The notes beneath the pieces were generated by a model. The model did not search any database. It was not told where the DNA came from and saw only the letters and a program-made list of their open reading frames with translations. A stretch of 64,000 nt of DNA. It comes from Salinispora tropica CNB-440 (GTDB lineage: Bacteria > Actinomycetota > Actinomycetes > Mycobacteriales > Micromonosporaceae). The stretch is taken from positions 1,182,144 through 1,246,143 of the forward strand of contig NC_009380.1 in NCBI RefSeq assembly GCF_000016425.1. The letters run 5' to 3'. Positions within the stretch are counted from its first letter, which is position 1. The number at the start of each line of letters is the position of its first letter. Below are positions 31,743 to 40,648 of this stretch, piece after piece. A program made the position numbers and the translations under genes.

Positions 31743-32714
31743 ATGGGGAACGTGTTGGAGACCTCTGCCCGCCTGCTTGAACTGCTGTCATTGCTCCAGC
31801 TCAAGCGCGACTGGACGAGCGCCGAACTCGCCGGCCGGCTTGAGGTGAGCACGAGGACGGTGCGTGCCGACATCGCCAGGCTGCGGTCGCTCGGCTATCC
31901 CGTGCACGCGCGTCCGGGCGTCGCGGGCGGCTACCGGTTGGTCGCCGGGACGGCGATGCCCCCATTGCTGCTTGACGACGAGGAGGCGGTCGCGGTCGCG
32001 GTCGGGCTGGGTGCGGTCGCGACCCAGCGGCTCGGTGTCGAAGAGACATCGCTTACCGCGCTCGCGAAGCTGGAGCAGGTGCTGCCCGCGCGCCTGCGTC
32101 GGCGCGTCGAGGCGGTACGGGAGGCGACGAGCGTTGTTCCAGGGGTGCGACCGCCGCTTGATCTGTCGGCTCTCGGCGCGGTCGCCGCCGCGATCCGCGG
32201 CCACGAGCGGTTGCGGTTCGGCTACACCAAGCCCGGGGGCGGCGAGGGGGTCCGTCATACCGAACCGCAACGACTGGTGAGCTGGGGATCGCTCTGGTAC
32301 CTGCTTGCGTGGGATCTCGACCGGGATGACTGGCGGGTCTTCCGGGTCGACCGCATGGTGGTGTACGCACCGACGGGTGTGCGGTTTCAGCCGCGGTTGA
32401 TCCCGGCGGACAACGTCGTCGAGTACGTTGTCGGACGCGTCAGCAAGGCGGCCTGGACCTACCGTGCCCGGGTACTCGTACATGCTCCCGCCGCCACCGT
32501 CGCCGCGAAGATCCGCATCCCGGTCGACATCGAGGTGGTCGACGAGTTCACCTGCCAGGTCGTGCTGGGCTCCGACCACCCCGACCGGCTTGCGCTGTGG
32601 ATGACACAGCTCGACCTCGACATCGAGGTGATCGACGGAGACGAACTCGCGGTGGCGCTCGAGCGCCTCGCGGCGAGGCTCCACCGCGCGGCGGGTGGCG
32701 CATCCACGACGTGA
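31743..32714 (+). CDS. HTH-WYL transcriptional regulator (YafY-like)
   Basis: 323 residues from ATG 31743. The GTG at 31752 would give the usual family N-terminus METSARLL-like and is equally plausible. A DeoR-type winged HTH covers ~1-65 (DWTSAELAGRLEVSTRTVRA, DIARLRSLG). The WYL domain lies around 145-215 (WGSLWYLLAWDLDRDDWRVF), followed by a C-terminal extension (~225-310). WYL domains sense ligands, often nucleic-acid-derived. The 54-bp gap to the divergent epoxide hydrolase holds shared control sites. Confidence 0.9.
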   Translation: MGNVLETSARLLELLSLLQLKRDWTSAELAGRLEVSTRTVRADIARLRSLGYPVHARPGVAGGYRLVAGTAMPPLLLDDEEAVAVAVGLGAVATQRLGVEETSLTALAKLEQVLPARLRRRVEAVREATSVVPGVRPPLDLSALGAVAAAIRGHERLRFGYTKPGGGEGVRHTEPQRLVSWGSLWYLLAWDLDRDDWRVFRVDRMVVYAPTGVRFQPRLIPADNVVEYVVGRVSKAAWTYRARVLVHAPAATVAAKIRIPVDIEVVDEFTCQVVLGSDHPDRLALWMTQLDLDIEVIDGDELAVALERLAARLHRAAGGASTT

Positions 32715-32901
32715 GTCTCGACCGTCCGTGCCCCACCGGCTCATGTTGGACCGATCCACTTGGCTGCGTTGGACCGATCATCGGTCAGCTCCTGGCAACC
32801 GCTTGGGTAGACGTGGGTGTCAGGGATCCCAGCTTCGTGTCAACGCCGTGCGGACTCCCGCTCAGCAATCCGCCCTTCGCGACCCGTGCTGCTGGAACAG
32901 C

Positions 32902-33009
32902 AGGGGTGACACCCGGCTTCTGGTCGGTGTCGACCAGCGTCTGGCGGCGCCGGTTGTAGATCGCTGGAGCACTGATCTCCAAGTCCCGGACCAGTTCCGC
33001 TCTGGCATG
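32902..33009 (-). mobile_element. IS3 OrfA-type transposase scar
   Basis: The minus-strand frame reads ARAELVRDLEISAPAIYNRR, then RQTLVDTDQKPGVTPA, matching the HTH of actinomycete IS3 OrfA proteins (AIYNWRRQ...DTGQ.PG). Only about 35 residues remain. Confidence 0.65.
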
Positions 33010-33018
33010 CTTGCTGGT

Positions 33019-33249
33019 ATGACTGATCAGCCGCCGAATGGCCTGCCGAGCTACCGCCTGCTGACGGGCCCGGACGACGAAAAGTTCTGTTACCGGGTGA
33101 GCGAGGCCCTCAACCTCGGGTATCGCCTCCACGGCAGCCCGGCGGTGACCTTCGACGGAGGACGAGTGATCGCCGCGCAAGCCGTTGTCTGGCCCGGCGC
33201 TACCGCAGGATCAGGTACGCCTGAGTCCGTGGACGGTCCTCGGGGTTGA
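33019..33249 (+). CDS. DUF1737 small protein
   Basis: 76 residues from ATG 33019. The sequence SYRLLTGPDDEKFCYRVSEA, then LNLGYRLHGSPAVTFDGGRV and AAQAVVWP, matches the DUF1737 domain (~50-60 residues, common alone in bacteria). No activity is known. It is isolated between IS debris and the MFS operon end. Confidence 0.8.
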   Translation: MTDQPPNGLPSYRLLTGPDDEKFCYRVSEALNLGYRLHGSPAVTFDGGRVIAAQAVVWPGATAGSGTPESVDGPRG

Positions 33250-33444
33250 TCTCGTGGCCGGACTGCGCCGATCCTGATTGGCCGGAACAGGTCCGGACCA
33301 CCGGCCGGGATCCGGACCTGGCTCGCGAAGATGTGCGGCGGCGCGTCGTCGGCCAACGTCGCGCGCCGCCACGCGGCGGGGACGGCCGGAACTGCCGCGA
33401 TGAGGCGGTCCGGACCGGCGGCGAGTGCTGTCCTTGACAGGGAG

Positions 33445-34749
33445 TTACCGAATTCCCGCAATTCCCCCTTGAGGGAGCTGACGGCCCCTGACGGCCAGGA
33501 GCGTGCCTGCTCCCGCCGAGGTGAAGACGGCGGCCAGCACAAGCCAGCCGACCGCACCATGGGTGAGCGCGGTGGTGGTGATGACAAGGGGAGCGAGCAT
33601 GGCGCCCGCGGCGACGCTGGCTTGGTTGACTCCCTGGTATGCGCCGGCGGAGCTGTTTGGTGCGAAGTCGAACGCCAGGCCCCAGCTGCCGATCTCGGCG
33701 GCGACCTCGCCGATGGTGTGCAGAACGGCGGCGCTGAGCAGCAGGACAATGGCGATGGCAGTCGATGTGGTGGCGGATGCCGAGTAGACGAGGCAGGCCA
33801 GCGCGAGAGTGAGTCCAGCCACGTGGACGGCTCGGGCGCTACGGCGAATGCCATGAATGCGCCTCGCCAGAGGGGTTTGGATAGCGACGACGAGAGCGGT
33901 GTTGAGAAGGAGCACCACCGTGACGGTGATGGTGGGCGCTGAGGTGTGCTCGGTGATCCACAGAGGAACGCCGACGGTGAGAAGGCCGGCATGCATGGCC
34001 AAGAGCGCATTCAGCCCGCTGACGGCCAGATAGCAGCGGTCCCGCAACGGTGATGGTCCTGAGCGGTCCGCGGCCATGGTGGCACATGCCTCGTCGTCGC
34101 GCGCCCGTGCGGCGAGTTGGCTGCGGATGGCCAGCAACGGCCATACGGAGATCAGGACGAAGATCCCGGAGCCCAGGATCGCCATGATGTAGCCGACCGT
34201 GGTGTCGGCGAGCAGGGCCAATCCACCACAGACCGTGCCGACGCCCGTGAAGACGTTGATGACCACGCCGAGGCGAGCTCGGACGAGGACGCGCTCGGCG
34301 CCGGTGAACGCATGTGCCAACACGGTGGCCCGGGCGGTGCCCTGAGCGGCTTTGCTGGCGACGGCGACTCCGGCGACCAGGGTGAATGTGGTGAGAGTGG
34401 CAGTGGTGGGGTAGGCGAGTAGGGCCAGCCCCTGGCTGGCGGTCGTGGTAACCAGGACTGCCGGTGCGCCGATTCGATCTGCGGCGCGACCGGCGACGAA
34501 TGAGGCGGCGATCGCGATCGCGCCAGCAATGGTCAGCCCGAGGCCGACCTGGCCGACGCCCAGGCCGACAACCCTGGTGAAGAACAGGGCGCTGACTGTG
34601 TAGAACACGCCGTTGCTGAACGAGGAGGCCATGGCTGATGTGGTCAGTGCCGCGGCGACTGGGTCGGCTGGTCGCAGCGTCGTAGCGGAGCTGTGGACGA
34701 CTACGCCCCATGGCCTGGACGCCGGACGTGAGCGGCTCGGGGCGGTCAC
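33445..34749 (-). CDS. MFS transporter
   Basis: 434 residues if started at GTG 34749, which overlaps the GNAT stop as GTGA and fits translational coupling. About 12 hydrophobic segments are visible, with the MFS loop motif GRAADRIGAPAVLV after the second. The central loop is charged (ARARDDEACATMAADRSG). It is likely a drug or metabolite exporter of the 12-TM class. It is co-transcribed with the acetyltransferase and lies downstream of the triple TetR operator. Confidence 0.85.
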   Translation of the reverse strand: MTAPSRSRPASRPWGVVVHSSATTLRPADPVAAALTTSAMASSFSNGVFYTVSALFFTRVVGLGVGQVGLGLTIAGAIAIAASFVAGRAADRIGAPAVLVTTTASQGLALLAYPTTATLTTFTLVAGVAVASKAAQGTARATVLAHAFTGAERVLVRARLGVVINVFTGVGTVCGGLALLADTTVGYIMAILGSGIFVLISVWPLLAIRSQLAARARDDEACATMAADRSGPSPLRDRCYLAVSGLNALLAMHAGLLTVGVPLWITEHTSAPTITVTVVLLLNTALVVAIQTPLARRIHGIRRSARAVHVAGLTLALACLVYSASATTSTAIAIVLLLSAAVLHTIGEVAAEIGSWGLAFDFAPNSSAGAYQGVNQASVAAGAMLAPLVITTTALTHGAVGWLVLAAVFTSAGAGTLLAVRGRQLPQGGIAGIR

Positions 34750-35219
34750 GAGTGGGTCGGCGGGCCGAGGGTGCGTGCGAAGCACACCGACTGGGTGGCG
34801 CCCACGTAGGGGCCGAAGTTGGGGATCGGATCGTAGCCTTCACGCTCGTAGAACCTCACCGCCTCGGGCTGTAGCGTTCCGGTCTCGAGCACAAGCTGCC
34901 GGATGCCGACGTGGTACGCGCGTGCTTCGAGGTCGCGCAGGATTGCCGTGGCAACGCCGGTGCCGCGGTAGGCGGGGACCACGTACATGCGTTTGATCTC
35001 CGCCTTGTCCGGTGCGAGCATCCGCAATCCGCCACAGCCGACCGCAGCCCCGTCCGGCTGCCGGGCGACGACAAAGACGGCCATGTCGTCCGCACTGGGT
35101 GCGACCCCCGGTTCGTGGTCGTCGTTTCCGTACCGGGAGTCGAGTTCCGCACGTTGCGCGGCGCGCAGCCTGGCTGCGTCCGGCGCCTTCCAGGGCTCTG
35201 GGGTGACGAGCACGTCCAT
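34746..35219 (-). CDS. GNAT acetyltransferase
   Basis: 157 residues; ATG 35219 behind AGGGAGGA. The acetyl-CoA site is visible as KRMYVVPAYRGTGVATAILR (motif A, with R-G-x-G-x-A), and motif B as RFYEREGYDPIPNFGPYVGA. Such enzymes N-acetylate small molecules or proteins. It is first in an operon with the MFS gene, a pairing seen in resistance modules. Its promoter region contains three tandem dyads shared with the divergent TetR gene. A close paralogue lies at 37148. Confidence 0.9.
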   Translation of the reverse strand: MDVLVTPEPWKAPDAARLRAAQRAELDSRYGNDDHEPGVAPSADDMAVFVVARQPDGAAVGCGGLRMLAPDKAEIKRMYVVPAYRGTGVATAILRDLEARAYHVGIRQLVLETGTLQPEAVRFYEREGYDPIPNFGPYVGATQSVCFARTLGPPTHS

Positions 35220-35239
35220 CCGGTCCTCCCTCGCTGTTC

Positions 35240-35283
35240 GTAACAAGCGTTACCGTAGCAGTTGTTACCGTAACATCTGCTAC
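35240..35283. promoter_or_regulatory. Three tandem 14-bp dyads, candidate TetR operator
   Basis: GTAACaagcGTTAC (35240-35253), GTAGCagttGTTAC (35255-35268) and GTAACatctGCTAC (35270-35283) are spaced by one base, a 15-bp period. They lie between the divergent GNAT and TetR genes. Two copies of the same dyad lie in the same position at 37620. Confidence 0.8.
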
Positions 35284-35324
35284 GGTGGCCGGGTTGGATG
35301 TGACGGTTCGACAGGGAGGGCGGG

Positions 35325-35933
35325 ATGACTCGTACTCGTGATGTCCAGGCCCAGCGGCAACGACTGTCGGCTGCCACCTGGGCTGTACTGGCCCAGGATG
35401 GTTTGACCGGCCTGACGGTCCGGGCCGTAGCCGAACGCGCCGGCTGCAGTACGGGATTGGTGATGCACACGTTTCCCGACAAGCTGTCCCTGCTTCGGCA
35501 CGCACGGGACCTGCTGCATGAACGCACCGCTGAGCGCATCGAGCGGGCTGAGGCGGCTGCCGCGGACCCACGAGACCGGCTACGAGCCGTGCTGTCGCAG
35601 GCGGTCGCCGCCTCTGACGACAAGAGACAGGAGGCCGGGGTCTGGATCGCGTACGCGGCGGCCGCAGTCGCCAACGCCGATCTCGCCGACCTACACCGCA
35701 AGCACAACCGCTCCTTTCTCGCCCGCGTCAACCGGCTCTTGTCCGAGGCATACCCGGATCTTGCGCAGGACGTGCGAGCAGATGTAGCCACCGCTCTCGT
35801 GGCGCTCGTCGAAGGCATCAACACCCTCGCCGCGCTCGACCCTGCGACCTATCACCCCGCTGAGCAGCGTCGGGCCGTAGAAAGCGCCCTCGTCCGCCTC
35901 ACCGCACCAGGCAGCATCTCTTCGGGCGGTTGA
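35325..35933 (+). CDS. TetR-family repressor
   Basis: 202 residues from ATG 35325. The HTH occupies residues ~10-57 (QRLSAATWAVLAQDGLTGLT, VRAVAERAGCSTGLVMHTF). The C-terminal helical ligand domain fits a TetR_C-type fold. It is divergent from the GNAT-MFS operon, and the three tandem dyads between them are its likely binding sites, so it probably represses both itself and the operon until a ligand binds. Confidence 0.9.
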   Translation: MTRTRDVQAQRQRLSAATWAVLAQDGLTGLTVRAVAERAGCSTGLVMHTFPDKLSLLRHARDLLHERTAERIERAEAAAADPRDRLRAVLSQAVAASDDKRQEAGVWIAYAAAAVANADLADLHRKHNRSFLARVNRLLSEAYPDLAQDVRADVATALVALVEGINTLAALDPATYHPAEQRRAVESALVRLTAPGSISSGG

Positions 35934-36131
35934 TCGCTGTCTACTGCCGGATGTCCTTGGCGTCGCATCGGGGCGGTTGGCTGCCGCGACGGTGGGCCAG
36001 CCGCCGGTCGCCCAGCACTGAATCAGCGTCGCAGGTCGCGTGCGACGGTTGCCCGTCGCGTCGTTGAGGTGCTCGATGGCATGGCCCGCTCGCGCACCTG
36101 GACGAGCGGACCGTTGCGCGGGCAGCCGTGG

Positions 36132-37127
36132 TCAGCTGAGCTGGCGGTCGATTTCGGCCAGCTCCTCGGCGGTCAGGTCGGGGCTGTCCAGCGTGGCGAG
36201 GTTGGCCTCGAGTTGGGAGACGCTGCTGGCGCCGATGATCAGACTGGTCATCCGGGGGTCGCGCAGTGCCCAGGCGAGTGCGAGTTGCGCGAGGGACTGG
36301 CCGCGACGTTGGGCGATGGCGGCGAGTCCACGGATGGTGGCCAGCCGTTCCGGGCTCACGTCCCGCTCGGACAGGTGGACGCTGGTGCGTACCCGGGAGT
36401 CGGCGGGGATGCCGTCGAGGTAGCGGTCGGTAAGCAGGCCCTGCGCCAGTGGGCTGAAGGAGATGCAGCCGGCACCGACATCCGTGAGCGTGTCGAGCAG
36501 CCCGTCCTCCTCGGTCCAGCGGTTCAGCATCGAGTACGACGGCTGGTTGATCAGCAGCGGGGTGCCCAGGTCGCGCAGGATCGCCGCGGCCCGTCGGGTC
36601 TGTTCCGAGGTGTGGTTGGAGATGCCGACGTAGAGCGCCTTGCCGGCCCGAACGACGGCGTCCAGGGCGCCCATCGTCTCTTCCAGCGGGGTGTCCGGGT
36701 CGTACCGGTGGCTGTAGAAGATGTCGACATAGTCCAGTCCCAGGCGGCGTAGCGACTGGTCCAGGGAGGCGACCAGGTATTTGCGGGACCCCCACTCGCC
36801 GTACGGTCCGGGCCACATCAGGTAGCCGGCTTTGCTGGAGATGACCAGTTCATCGCGGTACGGCTTCAGGTCCGTGGCGAGCATCCGGCCGAAGTTCTCC
36901 TCGGCTGAGCCCGGTGGTGGGCCATAGTTGTTGGCGAGGTCGAAGTGGGTGACGCCGAGGTCGAAGGCCCGGCGGACGATGTCCCGCTGTCGATCGAAGG
37001 GGCGGTCCGGCCCGAAGTTGTGCCACAGGCCGAGCGAGATCGCCGGCAGGCGGAGCCCACTGGTCCCGCTGCGCCGGTAGGTCATCTGGTCGTAGCGTGT
37101 GTCGGCGGCCTCGTAGGTCACGATCAT
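36132..37127 (-). CDS. Aldo/keto reductase, YghZ-like
   Basis: 331 residues from ATG 37127. YghZ-type features are PAISLGLWHNFG near the N-terminus, THFDLANNYGPPPGSAEENF (catalytic Asp and Tyr), ELVISSKAGYLMWPGPYGEW (Lys), and FYSHRYDPDTPLEE. NADPH-binding segments follow (LIIGASSVSQLEANLATL). The family reduces aldehydes such as L-glyceraldehyde 3-phosphate or methylglyoxal. It lies 20 bp after the GNAT2 stop in the same direction, so the two probably form an operon under the dyad-containing promoter. Confidence 0.92.
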   Translation of the reverse strand: MIVTYEAADTRYDQMTYRRSGTSGLRLPAISLGLWHNFGPDRPFDRQRDIVRRAFDLGVTHFDLANNYGPPPGSAEENFGRMLATDLKPYRDELVISSKAGYLMWPGPYGEWGSRKYLVASLDQSLRRLGLDYVDIFYSHRYDPDTPLEETMGALDAVVRAGKALYVGISNHTSEQTRRAAAILRDLGTPLLINQPSYSMLNRWTEEDGLLDTLTDVGAGCISFSPLAQGLLTDRYLDGIPADSRVRTSVHLSERDVSPERLATIRGLAAIAQRRGQSLAQLALAWALRDPRMTSLIIGASSVSQLEANLATLDSPDLTAEELAEIDRQLS

Positions 37128-37147
37128 GAGGGTAGCCGTCGACCGGG

Positions 37148-37603
37148 TCAGGTCAGCTTGCGGGCGTAGCAGACGGAGAGTGACTCGTCCTGGTACGGGC
37201 CGAAGTTGGCGATGCGGTGGTAGCCCTCCCGTTCGTAGAAGCGGATCGCGTCGGGTTGGGCGGGGCCGGTCTCCAGCAGCAGGGTCTGTACGCCGGCGGT
37301 GCGGGCGGCCTCCTCCAGGGCGTGGAGGATGGCTGTCGCGACGCCGGTGCCGCGGGCGCTCGGCTCGACGTACATCCGTTTGATCTCGGCGGATTCGGTG
37401 GAGAGGAAGCGGAGGCCGCCACAGCCGAGCGCGGTGCCGTCGTGGTCGCGGGCGACGAGGAAGACGGGGATGCTGTCGGCGGTGGGCGGGGCGCCGGGCT
37501 CGTGGTCGTCGCTGTGGTAGCGCGCGTCCAACTCGGCGCGTTGGGCGGCGCGCAGTCGGGTGCTGTCGGTGGATTCCCACGGTTCGGGGGTGACGGAGAC
37601 CAT
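37148..37603 (-). CDS. GNAT acetyltransferase, paralogue of 34746-35219
   Basis: 151 residues; ATG 37603 behind GGAGG. Motif A reads KRMYVEPSARGTGVATAILH and motif B RFYEREGYHRIANFGPYQDE, nearly the same as in the paralogue 2.4 kb away, including the FGPY ending. Upstream lie two copies of the same 14-bp dyad. The paralogue is followed by an MFS gene, this one by an aldo/keto reductase. Confidence 0.9.
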   Translation of the reverse strand: MVSVTPEPWESTDSTRLRAAQRAELDARYHSDDHEPGAPPTADSIPVFLVARDHDGTALGCGGLRFLSTESAEIKRMYVEPSARGTGVATAILHALEEAARTAGVQTLLLETGPAQPDAIRFYEREGYHRIANFGPYQDESLSVCYARKLT

Positions 37604-37619
37604 CGTGTCCTCCTTGTTC

Positions 37620-37648
37620 GTAACAAGAGTTACCGTAACGTACGCTAC
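37620..37648. promoter_or_regulatory. Two tandem 14-bp dyads, same type as at 35240
   Basis: GTAACaagaGTTAC (37620-37633) and GTAACgtacGCTAC (37635-37648), one base apart. They lie upstream of GNAT2 and the decayed TetR gene. The intact TetR encoded at 35325 could act here. Confidence 0.75.
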
Positions 37649-37678
37649 GAGATGGGGGAGCCGGACCGGGGAGGGTGG

Positions 37679-37789
37679 ATGGTCAGACGACGTGACCTGG
37701 CCGACCAGCGGCAACGCCTCTCGGCGGCCACCTGGTCGGTGCTTGCCGAGCGCAGCCTGCCCGGTCTCCTACGACCGTCGGTTCGTTGA
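37679..37789 (+). pseudogene. TetR regulator, N-terminal stump
   Basis: ATG 37679; only 36 residues before a stop. The start (RRRDLADQRQRLSAATWSVL, AERSLPGL) aligns by eye with the N-terminus of the TetR at 35325, then the frame runs into unrelated sequence. The HTH is incomplete, so the product cannot bind DNA. Confidence 0.7.
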
Positions 37790-37923
37790 CCGGGTCGGGG
37801 AGCTGGCCGCCGCGTCCGGCCCGACTGACCCGGGGCGGACCGCTCGTCCACCGCCACCCGTCCGGGTGAACACCGCGCCGGAACGCGAGGCGGACCGGCG
37901 AGTCGCGGGTTTGACTGGCAGGC

Positions 37924-38391
37924 GTGGACAGCGCAGCGCTGGGGCGGGCCTACGACGAGCTGCTCGCGGAGGTGGCCGCGGGCGGCTTCGGGCCCGCACC
38001 ACACGGGCGCTTCGGCGCCGAGCAGATCATCGCCCATCTCGTCGCGAACGACGAGCTGATGATCGAGGCGACCGAGGCGGTCCTCGCCGGCTCGCCGTAC
38101 GCCTACTACGACCTGGAGGTGGTGCACCGGCCCCAGGTCGATGCGTTGGTCGCCGAGTTCGGTGGCCTCGACGGGCTGGATACGCGGTTGCGCGCCACCA
38201 GTGGGCAGCTGGTGGCCCTGGTCGACCGGCTCGGCCCGGCGGCCGGTACACCGGTCGACACCCATCTGCGCGAGGGCTACGACCTGGCCGTGGACGGTCC
38301 GCTGCCCTGGGGGCGGGTGCTGGACCTACACGCCCGGGTTCACCTTCCCAAACACCGGGCCCAGCTCCGGGTGCTCCGGGGAGCCGAGTAA
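37924..38391 (+). CDS. DinB/maleylpyruvate isomerase-like protein
   Basis: 155 residues from GTG 37924. The helical layout suits the DinB/MDMPI N-terminal fold: ALGRAYDELLAEVAAGGF, GAEQIIAHLVANDELMIEAT (metal-type His), and VLDLHARVHLPKHRAQLRVL with His at the end. Members can be mycothiol-dependent metal enzymes, and mycothiol is the actinomycete thiol. The exact substrate is unknown. It lies just after the TetR stump and ends 4 bp from the convergent lectin gene. Confidence 0.7.
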   Translation: MDSAALGRAYDELLAEVAAGGFGPAPHGRFGAEQIIAHLVANDELMIEATEAVLAGSPYAYYDLEVVHRPQVDALVAEFGGLDGLDTRLRATSGQLVALVDRLGPAAGTPVDTHLREGYDLAVDGPLPWGRVLDLHARVHLPKHRAQLRVLRGAE

Positions 38392-38395
38392 CCGG

Positions 38396-39115
38396 TCAGC
38401 CGAGCTGCCACTGTTGGTCGGGGGTGTCGACGCAGGTGGTCTGCCGGATCTCGGTACCGGCGTCGGGCCTGCCGGCGTCCGGGTACGCGCACCGGCCGCT
38501 GTGCAGCGCCGCGATCAGCACCGGACCACCGGCGGTGGGTACGAGCCGCCACTGCTGGTTGGCCTCGCCGTGGCAGGGGTACTGCTGAAGCCTCGCCCCG
38601 TCGTCGGCGTTGGCGCCCTCGACGTCGAGGCACATGTTCGAGGCCTGGTTGACCAGGGCTACCAGGCCGGAGCCGATGGATTTGGGGAGCCACCGCTGTC
38701 GCGAATCGTCGCCGCGGCAGTCGAGGAGTTTCGCGGTCGCCTGCGCGCCGTCTCCGTCGATGCCCAGGCAACGGCCCGACGCCACCTGGCGAAACACCGT
38801 CGGGCCGGTGGGTTGGGCCGGCGCGGTGGACGGGGTGGACGTCGGGGAACTGGTCCCCACGGTTGGTGGGGCGGACGGCTCCTGCGCCGCCGGGGTCGAT
38901 GTGCCGGTCGACCCGGTCGCGGCCACCGCCGGGACGGCTGGAGTGCCGCCGCCCCCCGGACCACCGAGGACGAAGAACCCCCCGAGTAGGAGGCCGGCGA
39001 CGCCGACGAGCGCCGCCCCCCACATCAGCGGATCGCGGGGTAGCCGGGGACGGGTGGCGCCGGGGCGGTGGTAGACGGTGCCGGCCCGGTCGGGGCGTTG
39101 CGCGGAGGCGGACAT
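38396..39115 (-). CDS. Membrane-anchored ricin-type beta-trefoil protein
   Basis: 239 residues from ATG 39115. A cytoplasmic basic N-terminus and one transmembrane segment (~32-55, MWGAALVGVAGLLLGGFFVL) precede a Ser/Thr/Pro/Ala linker (~60-105). Residues ~108-239 form a ricin-B-like trefoil with repeated QxW units (DSRQRWLP, ANQQWRLV, PDQQWQLG) and paired cysteines (GRCLGIDG, NMCLDVEG, GRCAYPDA). Such modules bind sugars outside the cell. No enzyme domain is attached, so it may sense or hold glycans. Confidence 0.85.
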   Translation of the reverse strand: MSASAQRPDRAGTVYHRPGATRPRLPRDPLMWGAALVGVAGLLLGGFFVLGGPGGGGTPAVPAVAATGSTGTSTPAAQEPSAPPTVGTSSPTSTPSTAPAQPTGPTVFRQVASGRCLGIDGDGAQATAKLLDCRGDDSRQRWLPKSIGSGLVALVNQASNMCLDVEGANADDGARLQQYPCHGEANQQWRLVPTAGGPVLIAALHSGRCAYPDAGRPDAGTEIRQTTCVDTPDQQWQLG

Positions 39116-39265
39116 GCCGGCATCCTGACCCACCAACGGGGGGTACGGCCAGCCGCCCCGGCCGCGTTGCTGTGCCACCGAGGGCTGCCGACTCGGTTCG
39201 ACATTTCGGTATCGGCCACCGTGGACCTCCGCTGTCTGAGTCGTACCTAGGCGTAAAGTGATCTC

Positions 39266-40648
39266 ATGTATGCCGTGCGTGATCATGATCAGGCCGTGGC
39301 CCAGCTCCGGCGGTCGTACGCGGCGGTGCGGCCGGGAGAGTCGGTCCGCCTTGCCAAGCGCACCTCGAACCTGTTCCGCCCACGCGCGGCGCCGCGCGCG
39401 CCGGGCCTGGATGTCAGTGGCCTCGGCGGCGTCCTCCACGTTGACCCGGCGGCCCGCGCCGCCGAGGTGCAGGGCATGTGCACGTACGAGGACCTGGTTG
39501 ACGCGACTCTGCCACACGGGCTGATGCCGCTGGTGGTGCCACAGCTGCGCACCATCACCCTTGGCGGGGCGGTGACCGGCCTGGGGATCGAGTCCACGTC
39601 GTTCCGTAACGGGCTCCCGCACGAGTCGGTGACCGAGCTGGACGTGCTCACCGGGGCGGGGGAGGTCGTCACCGCCCGACCGGAGGGGGAGCACGCCGAC
39701 CTGTTCGCCGCCTTCCCCAACTCGTTGGGCAGCCTCGGCTACGCGACCCGGCTGCGGATCGAGCTGCAACCGATCGGCCGGCGGGTCGCGTTGCACAATG
39801 TGCGGTTCAACCGGCTGGAGGAACTGGCTGACGCGATCGGCGAGGTCAGCGCCACCCGCTCGTGGGCCGGCGCGACGGTGGACGCGATGGACGGGGTGAT
39901 GTTCAGCCCTGACGAGGCGTACCTGGTGCTCGCCACCTTCACCGACGACGCCGGGCCGGTGAGCGACTACACCGGTCAGGAGATCTACTACCGGTCGCTG
40001 CGGCACCGTACCCAGGATGCGCTGACCGGGCACGACTACCTGTGGCGCTGGGACACCGACTGGTTCTGGTGCTCCGCGGCGTTCGGGGCGCAGCACCCGG
40101 TGGTGCGCCGGATCTGGCCGGCGCGCTGGCGGCGCAGCGATGTCTATCACCGGCTGGTCCGGTTGGAGCACCGGCATCAGGTGGCCGCGCGGATCGACCG
40201 GTGGCGCGGCCAGCCGGCGCGGGAACGGGTGGTGCAGGACGTGGAGATCCCGCTGGAGCGGGTCGCCGACTTCCTGCGCTGGTTCGCCACGGCCGTGCGG
40301 ATGACCCCGGTCTGGCTCTGCCCGTTGCGGCTGCGGGAACCGACCGGGTCGGGGTCGGCCCGGTCGTGGCCGCTGTATCCGCTGCGGCCCGGGCAGGACT
40401 ACGTGAATATTGGGTTCTGGGGAAGCGTGCCGATCACCGGGGGCGCCGCCGACGGCGACATGAACCGGGCGATCGAACGCAGGGTGTCGGAGCTTGGCGG
40501 GCACAAGTCGCTCTACTCCGACGCGTACTACGACCGGGAGGTGTTCGACCGGCTGTACGGCGGCGACACCTGGCGGGCGGTCAAGGACCGCTACGACCCG
40601 GCTCACCGGCTCACCGGACTGTACGAGAAGGCGGTAGCACGAGCATGA
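39266..40648 (+). CDS. tmsA: FAD-binding reductase of 10-methyl fatty acid synthesis
   Basis: 460 residues. The FAD-binding (PCMH/VAO type) domain is at ~20-200: GGVLHVDPAARAAEVQGMCT, LPHGLMPLVVPQLRTITLGG, and FRNGLPHESVTELDVLTG. The C-terminal half resembles the DIMINUTO/DprE1-related oxidases. It overlaps a cyclopropane-synthase-type methyltransferase by ATGA. In Corynebacteriales and other actinomycetes this pair (TmsA/TmsB, also called BfaA/BfaB) converts oleoyl chains to 10-methylstearate. The reductase saturates the 10-methylene intermediate. Symbol assigned by operon logic. Confidence 0.75.
   Translation: MYAVRDHDQAVAQLRRSYAAVRPGESVRLAKRTSNLFRPRAAPRAPGLDVSGLGGVLHVDPAARAAEVQGMCTYEDLVDATLPHGLMPLVVPQLRTITLGGAVTGLGIESTSFRNGLPHESVTELDVLTGAGEVVTARPEGEHADLFAAFPNSLGSLGYATRLRIELQPIGRRVALHNVRFNRLEELADAIGEVSATRSWAGATVDAMDGVMFSPDEAYLVLATFTDDAGPVSDYTGQEIYYRSLRHRTQDALTGHDYLWRWDTDWFWCSAAFGAQHPVVRRIWPARWRRSDVYHRLVRLEHRHQVAARIDRWRGQPARERVVQDVEIPLERVADFLRWFATAVRMTPVWLCPLRLREPTGSGSARSWPLYPLRPGQDYVNIGFWGSVPITGGAADGDMNRAIERRVSELGGHKSLYSDAYYDREVFDRLYGGDTWRAVKDRYDPAHRLTGLYEKAVARA

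Noticed and set aside
35941..36816. 290-residue minus-strand Arg/His/Pro-rich frame over the aldo/keto reductase
   Set aside because: Shadow frame of the reductase; the reductase frame holds the conserved motifs.
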